A DNA stretch of 7,691 nt from SIG480 sp045649265 (lineage in GTDB: Bacteria; Bacillota; Clostridia; Oscillospirales; JAAYXM01): positions 1 to 7,691 of the forward strand of contig JAZRPO010000014.1 in NCBI GenBank assembly GCA_045649265.1, written 5' to 3'. The position numbers and the translations under genes are program-made. The notes under the pieces were generated by a model, which made no database searches, was not told the DNA's origin, and saw only the letters and a program-made list of their open reading frames with translations. Shown here piece by piece: positions 1 to 6,366 of this stretch (position 1 is the first letter of the stretch; each line of letters begins with the position of its first letter).

Positions 1-347
1 CGATATTTGTGAGGCTTTCCGAGCTGGTATCCGTATGCCTTGCCGATGGTTCCGTTTTCATCCTGCCACGCATCCCAGATTCTGCTCTTGAGCTCGGATA
101 CGCGGTTTGACTTTTTCTGCCATATCCACAAAAGCTCGTCGATTGCAGATTTGAGCGCAGTACGGCGCAGAGTGAGAATCGGAAACTCCTCCGATAAATC
201 ATAGCGGTTGACAAGACCAAATTTTTTAATTGTATGAGCGGGGGTTCCGTCCTCCCATCTCGGGCGGACATCAAAATCGGTATCCCACACTCCGTTTTCC
301 AATATATCTTTGCAATTTTCGATAAAAATCTTATCTGCACGGCTCAT
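1..347 (-). CDS. thyA: Thymidylate synthase, N-terminal part (cut by window edge)
   Basis: Thymidylate synthase makes dTMP from dUMP, using methylene-tetrahydrofolate as carbon donor and reductant; it is a cytoplasmic enzyme of DNA precursor synthesis. I translated 115 codons from the ATG at 345-347; the gene continues beyond position 1. Recognisable family blocks are RPRWEDGTPAHTIKKFG (residues 28-44), NRYDL followed by FPILTLRR (to about residue 62), the helix DELLWIWQ (70-77), and IWDAWQDENG (90-99), whose two Trp (91, 94) match the folate-site Trp pair of E. coli ThyA. The catalytic Cys lies outside the window and cannot be checked. The start is set by a GAGGTGA ribosome binding site (353-359) five bases upstream. 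It has its own promoter and is separated from the upstream gene by a terminator, so it is probably not in that operon. Identity is very likely. Confidence 0.95.
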   Translation of the reverse strand, partial: MSRADKIFIENCKDILENGVWDTDFDVRPRWEDGTPAHTIKKFGLVNRYDLSEEFPILTLRRTALKSAIDELLWIWQKKSNRVSELKSRIWDAWQDENGTIGKAYGYQLGKPHKY

Positions 348-367
348 AATAATCACCTCATAGAGTA

Positions 368-396
368 ATTATACCAATGAATACAAACTTTTTCAA
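368..396 (-). promoter_or_regulatory. Vegetative (sigma-A type) promoter of thyA
   Basis: Read on the minus strand, TTGAAA (391-396) is followed after exactly 17 bp by TATAAT (368-373), and TGG directly before the -10 gives an extended -10 (TGn). Transcription would start near 361, leaving a leader of only about 14 nt that is mostly ribosome binding site. The -35 box begins five bases from the end of the palindromic terminator, so the two signals are packed back to back. Confidence 0.8.
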
Positions 397-401
397 CAAG
401 A

Positions 402-433
402 AAAAACGATATACCATATGGTATATCGTTTTT
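402..433 (-). terminator. Perfect 32-bp palindrome, probable terminator of the ligase/SLH operon
   Basis: The two 16-base halves (402-417 and 418-433) are exact reverse complements centred on CCATATGG. On the minus strand the hairpin is followed by a T run (TTTTTTCTTG), which is the form of an intrinsic terminator, and it lies 29 bases beyond the stop of the SLH protein. The stem is A+T-rich for a terminator, with few G-C pairs around the centre. The top strand also ends in five T residues, so weak function in the other direction is possible. Confidence 0.75.
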
Positions 434-462
434 CTTACTAATGCGGGGGAGAATAGTTGTTT

Positions 463-3400
463 TTACTTAATCAACGCCAGAAGTCTTACGAAAATTGCAG
501 CAGCCTCTGCTCTTGTTGCTGTGCGCGACGGAGCAAATGAGCCGTCGGAATTTCCAAGAATAATGCCTGCGTTGTATGCCCACTTTGCGGCATCCTGTGC
601 GTAAGCCGAAATCCTGTCGGCATCGGTGTAGCTTATATCATCGTTAGAAGCAGGAACGATGCCATCTGCTGTTCCGTATCTGTAAATGATTGCTGCCATC
701 TGTTCACGCGTAATATTTGCGTTTGGTGCAAACTTGTCCGCAGAAACGCCGTTTACAATACCGTTTGCGCTTGCCCATGCAACAGCATTTGCATAATACT
801 GATTTGCAGGAACATCAGTAAAGCTGGAGTAATGAGTGATACCGGGCTCGCCTGCGGCACGGTAGAGAATTGTAACGAACATTGCGCGTGTAAGAGTGCC
901 GTTCGGATCGAATTTGTCTGCTGCAACGCCGTTCATAAGTCCGGTTTCAACTGCGGTTTTTACATATTCATGATACCAAGCGTTTGCATCCAAATCAAGG
1001 AAATTAAGTACAAGAGAATTCCACTTGGCGTAAAGAGTGAACCCCTTTGTTACCGGAGTTGAAAAATCATATTTTGAAGTAAGTGCTTCATCGGTGTACC
1101 ACCCATTGAATGTGAAGCCTTCCTTTATCGGATTTGACGGCGCCTTAAGAAGCTCGCCTTTCTTTACTGTTACGTTTGAAATTTCGCTTCCGCCGTTTGT
1201 TTCAAACCTGATGATGAATTCGCTTACAGCAGCTACTCCGCCACCGCCGCCACCACCGCGATTTGGTGAGCTTTCCTTTTTGTATCCGCATTTTGAACAA
1301 ACATTTCTCACAAAGCTGTGCGCTTCTTCTTTTGCATCTTCGCAAAGACTGCACTTGACAATGTGCTTGGTGCTGTTGAGCTGCTCATATACACTGTAAT
1401 CACATACAAAGGATTCGAGAATTTGTTCCTTTATATACTCATGACCAGCCGCGTTTGCATTCATCTTGTTTAATGCGTCGATAGCGAAGCCTGTGAGGTT
1501 CTGAAGGGTCATTTCAGAAGTACTTAATGCTGTATCATCTGAGAAACCGTCGATTTCTGCTGAAGAGACATCTACAAAGGCAAAGTCTTTGTTTGATGCT
1601 GCGAGTGCAAGATAGTAGAGATTTGTGGCATCAATTACATTCTCAAAGTATTCGCCTACATCGATTTCGGTTCCGTTGTTTGCAATTCTGAGGCCTTTGA
1701 GCGGGTTATACATGCCAAGGACAAGGAGTGTTGCATCGGGATTGATTGCCTTTATTGCAGATACTGCCTTTGAAGTATCTACTGTGTATGCAACGCAAGC
1801 GTATGCAAGATTTTCTGCAATATTCAGAACGGTTTCGTCAAGTGAACGGATCTCTGAATCAATGCTATTCATTGAATTGGAAACAACAGAAATTGCAGCT
1901 CTTACATATTTTACGCACTCAGCGGCCAAAGCATCAAAGACACCTTCGGCAAAAGGAATTTCTGCGGGGAGATTTTCTCTTACAGCGGTCTTGACAGCGG
2001 GAAGGATTTCTTCGATTTCAGTATCTGCGTATGCAACCCAGTCTGTTGTGAGAATATCAGAGGTCTGTTTCAAAATCTCATTGATAAGTGCCTGAGTTTC
2101 GACATCTATGTATCTGTCCCAATCCGGAGTATCTGTAAGGGTTGCATAGATGAAGCTGCTTGCATCTGCCTGATATGTGATGAGGTCAGCCTTTGCAATC
2201 TCAACTGCATTTTCTTCTATTAGTGCGAGAACTTCAGATGGGAGAAGTGTATTTGCGTCTGCAACTACACCGTTTTCAATTCCGAGCTCCTCGGCAAGAG
2301 CCTCATAATATGTCTTTTCGCCGCGACCAACATTTGTAGCTCTGACAGTATCTCCGCCGATTGCAATATAATAGCTGTCAGGATTTGCTTCAAATTTCCT
2401 GTGACCGAGTTTTGTTGTCTCTGCTGCAATCGTTGCTTTTGCATTTTCGATATAAGCATTAATCTTTGTCTCTACCTCTTCTTTGGAGGTGGTGTTGATG
2501 ATGTTTAAGAGTTCTTCAAGATCTTCAATAAATGCGGTTATTATTGCCTTGTCTTCATCGGTTATATTCAATTCTTCTTTGAGAATTTCGTAATACTCGT
2601 TGATTTTTTCAATCCGCTCTGCTTCTGTTCCGTTCTCAATAAGATAAACGATTTCGCGAACTTCTTTGGTAAGAGTTGTAATAATTTTATTAGCTTTTGC
2701 TTCGTCCTCTGCGGTTATGCCAAGCCTTTCCTTTACAACATCGCTTCCGTATATTTCGTTTTCAAGCGCATTGATTATTGCTGTTTTAAGCTCATTATGA
2801 CCGTTGCGGTTCGGGTGACCGTAAAAACTGTTTCCGATGGCTGTGCGAATACCAAGTGTCGCAACTGTTTTTACAAGCTCTCTCGGTACAAATGCAGCAT
2901 CTGCAATATCGTTAAAGAAGTCTTCGTCAATCGTATATGTATAAGTTGGGTCTGCTACGACATTCTCAATTGCAGCCATGATTTCGGTCTCTATTGAAGT
3001 AAGTAACCCGTCTTCAACATCGCCATATCCCCCTGCAAATACAGTCGCTAAATCAAGAATATTGTTCTTGGCACCAAGTTGCATAATTTCAGCAACAACA
3101 TCGTGCGCAACATTGAGTGCAAGTGTCTTAATACCATCCGGAATCGGTAAAGCTTCAATTCTTGCACTTATAAAAAGATCGTTGTCGTAAATGTCAAAGC
3201 AGTCGGTCATATCCTTATCAAGAGTTTCCGGGTTTCCGTTGTAGGAAAGAAGCTGGTCAAGGAAGAATTCCACGCGCCCATCCTTTGAAACGTCTGCAAA
3301 GAGATAATCGTTACTATATGCGCTTCCAACTGCAACATAGAGATTTCCAGCATCAACCAGTGCGCCAAACAAATCTCCGAATGGAATAGGCTCCGAAACT

Positions 3401-4230
3401 CCGGGGATTGTTGCTTCGAGACCTTCCATGAGATTCTGGATGCTGACGACAACAACCTCGGCATCAGGATTTAATTCATAAATTCTTTCTATAACTTTGT
3501 CGTAGTTTACACAAAAGCCTGCATAGGCATAGGCCATCGCATCAACGACAAAGTCAAGTTCTGAAAGTTCGTCAGCATATTCTTCTGCATACTCCGAAAT
3601 GAGATTTTTTACATATGCTTTTGCGCGGTCATAAACCTCGCCAAGTTCAGGATCTACAAGGGAGAGGTCATCATCGTAATATCTGCCGCCTGTGGAAAGC
3701 TGGTTGCTAAGATAAACACCGAAATTATTAACACCGATGTCAACGGTTATAAGATCGGCGTTTTTAACTGCTTCTTTGTATTCTGCACGAAGAGCCTCAA
3801 GACCTCCTGCGTTATCAAACCACCTTGCGCCACCGGTGAAACGCCAGTTTGTATATTTGTCAAATGTATTGTAGTTTTCGTCGAGCAAAATGCGCAATTC
3901 CTCTACGCGCATAGAACTCATCGCAAGCTGGCTTACATTTACGTTATATCCCATGCCTGCAAGCTCGTCGCGGACGAGGTCCACATAGCAGCCGTCAGGA
4001 ATTCGTTTATATCCATAAACATTCTTGGTATTTTTATTTTCCACCGTCACATCATCCGGCAAATAACCGTCGAGACCATAACCGTTTACATTTGAAGCTC
4101 CGAGAGACACATAATTCACGGTATTATCGGTAAAAAGGTCTTCAACTGAGGCAAAAGCCGTTGAGCATGTTCCAAGCATCATAGCAATGGTAAGCATAAT
4201 TGCCAAAAGGGAACGTCCTACCTTTTTCAT
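463..4230 (-). CDS. Secreted S-layer-anchored protein with two SGNH-hydrolase-like modules
   Basis: This 1255-residue exported protein is probably held on the cell wall. The signal peptide is residues 1-27 (KK, hydrophobic core, AFA before Ser28). SGNH-like module 1 spans about 40-480, with block I YVSLGASN (Ser46), block II QLAMSSMRVEEL (101-112, usual Gly replaced by Ser106), block III GVNN (166-169) and block V GHPNRNGH (471-478; His472). A charged, probably helical linker fills 495-612. Module 2 spans about 617-935 and lacks these catalytic residues. Then come a CxxC-14-CxxC ribbon (960-981), seven Gly (992-998), an InlB/Listeria-Bacteroides repeat (1005-1071, with GWYTDE and YAKW), and three SLH domains (1077-1255). 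SGNH enzymes are esterases or acyltransferases; SLH domains bind secondary wall polymers. The ATG at 4228-4230 was chosen over an upstream in-frame ATG because it starts a signal peptide seven bases after AAGGAG (4238-4243). It lies 22 bp behind the ligase gene. Substrate unknown; enzymatic activity not certain. Confidence 0.85.
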   Translation of the reverse strand: MKKVGRSLLAIMLTIAMMLGTCSTAFASVEDLFTDNTVNYVSLGASNVNGYGLDGYLPDDVTVENKNTKNVYGYKRIPDGCYVDLVRDELAGMGYNVNVSQLAMSSMRVEELRILLDENYNTFDKYTNWRFTGGARWFDNAGGLEALRAEYKEAVKNADLITVDIGVNNFGVYLSNQLSTGGRYYDDDLSLVDPELGEVYDRAKAYVKNLISEYAEEYADELSELDFVVDAMAYAYAGFCVNYDKVIERIYELNPDAEVVVVSIQNLMEGLEATIPGVSEPIPFGDLFGALVDAGNLYVAVGSAYSNDYLFADVSKDGRVEFFLDQLLSYNGNPETLDKDMTDCFDIYDNDLFISARIEALPIPDGIKTLALNVAHDVVAEIMQLGAKNNILDLATVFAGGYGDVEDGLLTSIETEIMAAIENVVADPTYTYTIDEDFFNDIADAAFVPRELVKTVATLGIRTAIGNSFYGHPNRNGHNELKTAIINALENEIYGSDVVKERLGITAEDEAKANKIITTLTKEVREIVYLIENGTEAERIEKINEYYEILKEELNITDEDKAIITAFIEDLEELLNIINTTSKEEVETKINAYIENAKATIAAETTKLGHRKFEANPDSYYIAIGGDTVRATNVGRGEKTYYEALAEELGIENGVVADANTLLPSEVLALIEENAVEIAKADLITYQADASSFIYATLTDTPDWDRYIDVETQALINEILKQTSDILTTDWVAYADTEIEEILPAVKTAVRENLPAEIPFAEGVFDALAAECVKYVRAAISVVSNSMNSIDSEIRSLDETVLNIAENLAYACVAYTVDTSKAVSAIKAINPDATLLVLGMYNPLKGLRIANNGTEIDVGEYFENVIDATNLYYLALAASNKDFAFVDVSSAEIDGFSDDTALSTSEMTLQNLTGFAIDALNKMNANAAGHEYIKEQILESFVCDYSVYEQLNSTKHIVKCSLCEDAKEEAHSFVRNVCSKCGYKKESSPNRGGGGGGGVAAVSEFIIRFETNGGSEISNVTVKKGELLKAPSNPIKEGFTFNGWYTDEALTSKYDFSTPVTKGFTLYAKWNSLVLNFLDLDANAWYHEYVKTAVETGLMNGVAADKFDPNGTLTRAMFVTILYRAAGEPGITHYSSFTDVPANQYYANAVAWASANGIVNGVSADKFAPNANITREQMAAIIYRYGTADGIVPASNDDISYTDADRISAYAQDAAKWAYNAGIILGNSDGSFAPSRTATRAEAAAIFVRLLALIK
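466..1002 (-). repeat. Three consecutive SLH domains (wall anchor)
   Basis: Residues 1077-1255 contain three SLH units of about 50-58 residues. Each has an acidic/aromatic opening (DLDANAWYHEYV, FTDVPANQYYANAV, YTDADRISAYAQDA), a GlyxxxGxxxxxFxPxxxxTR-like core, and a Thr-Arg signature (LTRAM 1113-1117, ITREQ 1173-1177, ATRAE 1238-1242). C-terminal SLH triplets in Firmicutes attach proteins non-covalently to pyruvylated wall polysaccharide, so the hydrolase modules would face outward. Confidence 0.92.
1426..4113 (-). repeat. Tandem SGNH-like modules within the surface protein (diverged duplication)
   Basis: Residues 40-480 (4113-2791) and 617-935 (2382-1426) are two diverged copies of the same fold. 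Matching segments in the same order are ADLITVDIGVNNFG / ADLITYQADASSFI, ELNPDAEVVVVSIQNLMEGL / AINPDATLLVLGMYNPLKGL, LVDAGNLYVAVGSAYSND / VIDATNLYYLALAASNKD, FADVS / FVDVS, and NRNGHNELKTAI / NAAGHEYIKEQI. The shared order and spacing argue for an internal duplication rather than chance. The second copy is about 120 residues shorter. Confidence 0.75.
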
Positions 4231-4252
4231 AAAAATTCTCCTTCTTTCTTGT

Positions 4253-5980
4253 TTATATGAGCAATGTGTAATCAAAATCAGCATACTCTTTTTCCAGTGC
4301 ACGATAATCATTTTTCCCCATGCCGGTAAAAGGAATATTATCAATGCTGACTATACCCACAGGCTTCCCCCTTTCTTCGAGTTGCACATTGCAAATATCA
4401 AATATTTCTTTGCAAACAGAGTCTCTGTTGCATTCATTAAGTTCTACAAGCACCAATGGGACATGACCCTGCACGTGTTCTCTGTCGCGGATGGCGACAG
4501 CACAGCAATTTCTTACATTCGGGTGCTGGCAAACAAGGCTTTCTATGTTTATGGGAAACACTTTGTGGCCGTCAAACCTTGTAATCATCCGTTTTATTCG
4601 CCCGTTGACAAAGAGAAAGCCGTCTTTGTCCAGGTATCCCAGGTCTCCGGAGTGTATCCAGTTTTTTCCGTCAGGATGTTTTCGTATAATGTGTTCGGTT
4701 TCTTTCTTGTTCTTAAAATACCCTTTCATCATGGACGGGCCACTCAGGCAAATTTCCCCCTCTTCAAAAAAACCAAGTTCTTCGAAAGTATCAGGCTTGA
4801 AAATTCCGATTGTAGTCGTTATTGAGGGAATTCCAACACTTCTCGGCTTATATATGTCTTCTGCACAAAATGAAGCTGCTGCTGACATTTCACTCATGCC
4901 ATACCCTTGTGCCAAAGGATGGTGCATGTTGTGTGCTTTCATAAATTCCTGAAGCTTTTGTTCAAGGCCTTCGTTCATCGTATCTCCGCCGGACCCCATA
5001 GTTATAAGAAAAGAAAGATCAATGTTTTTCATCTCTTTGCTTTCCATCATAATCTCATAAAATGCCGGCACGCTAATCATATGCTGTGGTTTGAATTTTT
5101 TAATCAGCTTGCCAATTTTGTGTGGCTGGAAATTAGGAACAAGAACCATTGTGAGGCCCAAAGAAAGCGGCATATGAAGACCGCATACAAGTCCGTAAGA
5201 GGAAAAGATAGGGATGATCCCCAAAAACTTTTCTCTGCGTCTTCCTTTTATGCTCGAATGTTTAAAATTAAAAGCCACTGCGTTTATGCTGTCGTTTGTA
5301 AGCATAACTCCCTTTGGAAGACCGGTTGTTCCTCCTGTGTATGTAATCGCAACTGTTGCATCACCTTTGTATTCAGCTTCTTTTGCTGTAAAATCAGCTC
5401 CGCGATTCAGAAAATCATCCCAGCTGATAACTAATGAATCATACGATACGCTCTTTTGGTCTGTGATGCTTTTATATATTCTCTTAAACCAGGGGAGAGA
5501 GCGGTATGCAGACTGAACAACAACATATTCCTGGTCTATCTCAGCGCCGATTTGCAGTACCTTTGAAAAAGAAAGATCAAGAACAAGTAAAATTTTTGAT
5601 TCTGCCTCCTGAATCATACGCTTTATGCTAGCAACATCCATTCGCGGATCGATTGTATTTGCTGTAGCGCCTATTTTATTCAAAGCATAAAGCGCCACAA
5701 CAGTCTCGGGAACAGAAACGGATAGAATGGAAACGACATCATTCTCTTTTACACCAAGTGCAAAAAAGGCATCCGCGCACTTGTCGATTTCCAAGAAAAA
5801 CTCTTTAAAAGAAATGTTCTTTCCATAATAATGAAGCGCCGTATCATTAGGATGCTTTTCATTTACCTGTTTTAAATATCTATAAGCAGTACAAAAAGGC
5901 ATTTTTTCACGAAGAGAAGCCCTTTTATAATGTTTTAACCATGGTTTTACTTCTGAAATGTTGATTTTTAAGTCTGACAC
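4253..5980 (-). CDS. Class I adenylate-forming acyl ligase (acyl-CoA synthetase-like)
   Basis: This 575-residue cytoplasmic enzyme should activate a carboxylic acid with ATP to an acyl-adenylate and then transfer it, most likely to CoA. The family's core motifs are all present: the phosphate loop YTGGTTGLPKG (214-224), the A5 motif GYGMSE (359-364), HSGD (443-446) with the ribose-binding Asp446, the hinge GRIKRMI (460-466), and the A10 motif FTGMGK with catalytic Lys556. Length and layout fit medium/long-chain acyl-CoA synthetases, but the acid cannot be read from the sequence; an acyl-AMP transferase to another carrier is possible. The start is GTG at 5978-5980: an in-frame TAG lies upstream with no other start between, and AGGAGA (5991-5996) sits ten bases before it. 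It is the first gene of the operon, 22 bp ahead of the SLH-SGNH gene, behind a consensus promoter with a palindrome across it. Confidence 0.9.
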   Translation of the reverse strand: MSDLKINISEVKPWLKHYKRASLREKMPFCTAYRYLKQVNEKHPNDTALHYYGKNISFKEFFLEIDKCADAFFALGVKENDVVSILSVSVPETVVALYALNKIGATANTIDPRMDVASIKRMIQEAESKILLVLDLSFSKVLQIGAEIDQEYVVVQSAYRSLPWFKRIYKSITDQKSVSYDSLVISWDDFLNRGADFTAKEAEYKGDATVAITYTGGTTGLPKGVMLTNDSINAVAFNFKHSSIKGRRREKFLGIIPIFSSYGLVCGLHMPLSLGLTMVLVPNFQPHKIGKLIKKFKPQHMISVPAFYEIMMESKEMKNIDLSFLITMGSGGDTMNEGLEQKLQEFMKAHNMHHPLAQGYGMSEMSAAASFCAEDIYKPRSVGIPSITTTIGIFKPDTFEELGFFEEGEICLSGPSMMKGYFKNKKETEHIIRKHPDGKNWIHSGDLGYLDKDGFLFVNGRIKRMITRFDGHKVFPINIESLVCQHPNVRNCCAVAIRDREHVQGHVPLVLVELNECNRDSVCKEIFDICNVQLEERGKPVGIVSIDNIPFTGMGKNDYRALEKEYADFDYTLLI

Positions 5981-6012
5981 CTTTGCTTTATCTCCTGTTG
6001 TTATCTAAAAAC

Positions 6013-6041
6013 ATATAATATTCCTAGTGTGAATATTATAT
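6013..6041. promoter_or_regulatory. Inverted repeat over -10 and start point, likely operator
   Basis: The arms ATATAATATTC (6013-6023) and GAATATTATAT (6031-6041) are exact reverse complements with a 7-base spacer centred at 6027. One arm contains the operon's TATAAT, and the spacer contains the predicted start near 6028. Because transcription would start inside the repeat, the RNA could not carry both arms, so this is a DNA site rather than an RNA hairpin. The divergent XRE protein is the natural candidate to bind it; this pairing is inferred from position only. Confidence 0.7.
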
Positions 6042-6063
6042 TCCCAACTTTTATGAATGTCAA
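6035..6063 (-). promoter_or_regulatory. Full-consensus sigma-A promoter of the ligase/SLH operon
   Basis: On the minus strand TTGACA (6058-6063) and TATAAT (6035-6040) are separated by exactly 17 bp, a perfect match to the vegetative consensus. The predicted start is near 6028, giving a leader of about 48 nt before the GTG at 5980. A promoter this strong usually needs restraint, which fits the inverted repeat lying over its -10 box. Confidence 0.88.
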
Positions 6064-6076
6064 GAATTTTTTATGC

Positions 6077-6090
6077 AATAATAGAATATT
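6077..6090 (+). promoter_or_regulatory. Possible regulator promoter (-10) with an extra operator half-site
   Basis: TGC before AATAAT (6077-6082) resembles an extended -10, but no convincing -35 is seen 16-18 bp upstream. A third copy of the operator core, GAATATT (6084-6090), follows at once and would sit at the start point, just before the ribosome binding site. This would suit autoregulation. Both calls are weak because the region is A+T-rich. Confidence 0.35.
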
Positions 6091-6105
6091 GAGGAGTGGA
6101 GAAAA

Positions 6106-6342
6106 ATGAAAAATCTTAAATTGGTGAGAGTGACAAAGGATTACACACAATTAAAGGTGCAAATGGAAACGGGGATAAGTCAGAGCGTTCTATCGAAATA
6201 CGAATGCGGAGAGCTTATGCCCACAAGCGAAAATCTGATGATTCTCGCGAAGTTCTACGGTACAAGCGTTGACTTTCTGCTTGATCTTACCGATGAGAAA
6301 AAGCCTTACCCACCCAAAGAAAAAAGCAAAAGACTTTCGTGA
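6106..6342 (+). CDS. Small XRE-family helix-turn-helix regulator
   Basis: The 78-residue protein is almost only an HTH_3 (Cro/CI-type) DNA-binding domain. Residues 4-62 carry the family pattern: LKLVRVTKDYTQ at the start, the recognition-helix region ISQSVLSKYECGE (24-36), then MPTSENLMILAKFYGTSVDFLL and LTDE. No ligand-binding or oligomerisation domain follows, only a Lys/Pro-rich tail, so any effector would act on the HTH domain or a partner. The ATG at 6106 follows AGGAG (6092-6096) by nine bases. It is divergent from the ligase/SLH operon, with 125 bp between start codons holding the operon promoter and the palindrome; I infer that it represses that operon and possibly itself. Its last six codons form the left arm of a terminator hairpin. 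Confidence 0.88.
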   Translation: MKNLKLVRVTKDYTQLKVQMETGISQSVLSKYECGELMPTSENLMILAKFYGTSVDFLLDLTDEKKPYPPKEKSKRLS

Positions 6343-6366
6343 ATTTCGCGAAAGTCTTTTGCTTTT
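6322..6366. terminator. Bidirectional terminator shared by the regulator and gpr
   Basis: An exact 18-bp inverted repeat (6322-6339 and 6349-6366) with a 9-base loop lies between the two convergent genes. On the minus strand the stem is followed by TTTTTTCTTT after the arms, a good terminator for gpr, whose stop begins at the very next base (6367-6369). On the plus strand the right arm ends in TTTTGCTTTTC, serving the regulator. The left arm is coding: it specifies the regulator's final KSKRLS, and the TGA stop falls in the loop. Confidence 0.85.

Noticed and set aside
1237..1257. GGT/GGC run as a DNA microsatellite
   Set aside because: It is seven Gly codons with mixed third bases, better explained as a protein linker than as a DNA-level repeat.
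1625..2095. Plus-strand open frame of 156 codons inside the SLH-SGNH gene
   Set aside because: Antisense to a coherent domain-bearing protein; its low-complexity Ser/Ala/Ile content is typical of a mirror frame.
4165..4176. Lipoprotein lipobox (LGTC) in the signal peptide
   Set aside because: Thr at -1 before Cys22 does not fit the lipobox (Gly/Ala/Ser expected), and a better type I site (AFA, then Ser28) follows; the SLH domains already supply anchoring.
4231..4344. Longer N-terminus for the SLH protein (38 extra residues from an upstream ATG)
   Set aside because: It would bury the signal peptide and overlap the ligase gene; the ATG at 4230 has a strong ribosome binding site and begins a typical signal peptide.
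4187..4825. Plus-strand open frame of 212 codons over the end of the ligase gene
   Set aside because: It lies opposite the well-supported ligase and signal-peptide coding, has no recognisable domain and no good ribosome binding site; it is a shadow frame.
4907..5434. Plus-strand open frame of 175 codons opposite the ligase core motifs
   Set aside because: The opposite strand carries the ATP-binding motifs of the ligase; this frame is Cys/Phe/His-rich noise.
6013..6041. Riboswitch or RNA hairpin in the ligase leader
   Set aside because: The predicted start lies inside the repeat, so the RNA lacks one arm; the leader of about 48 nt is too short for a known riboswitch.
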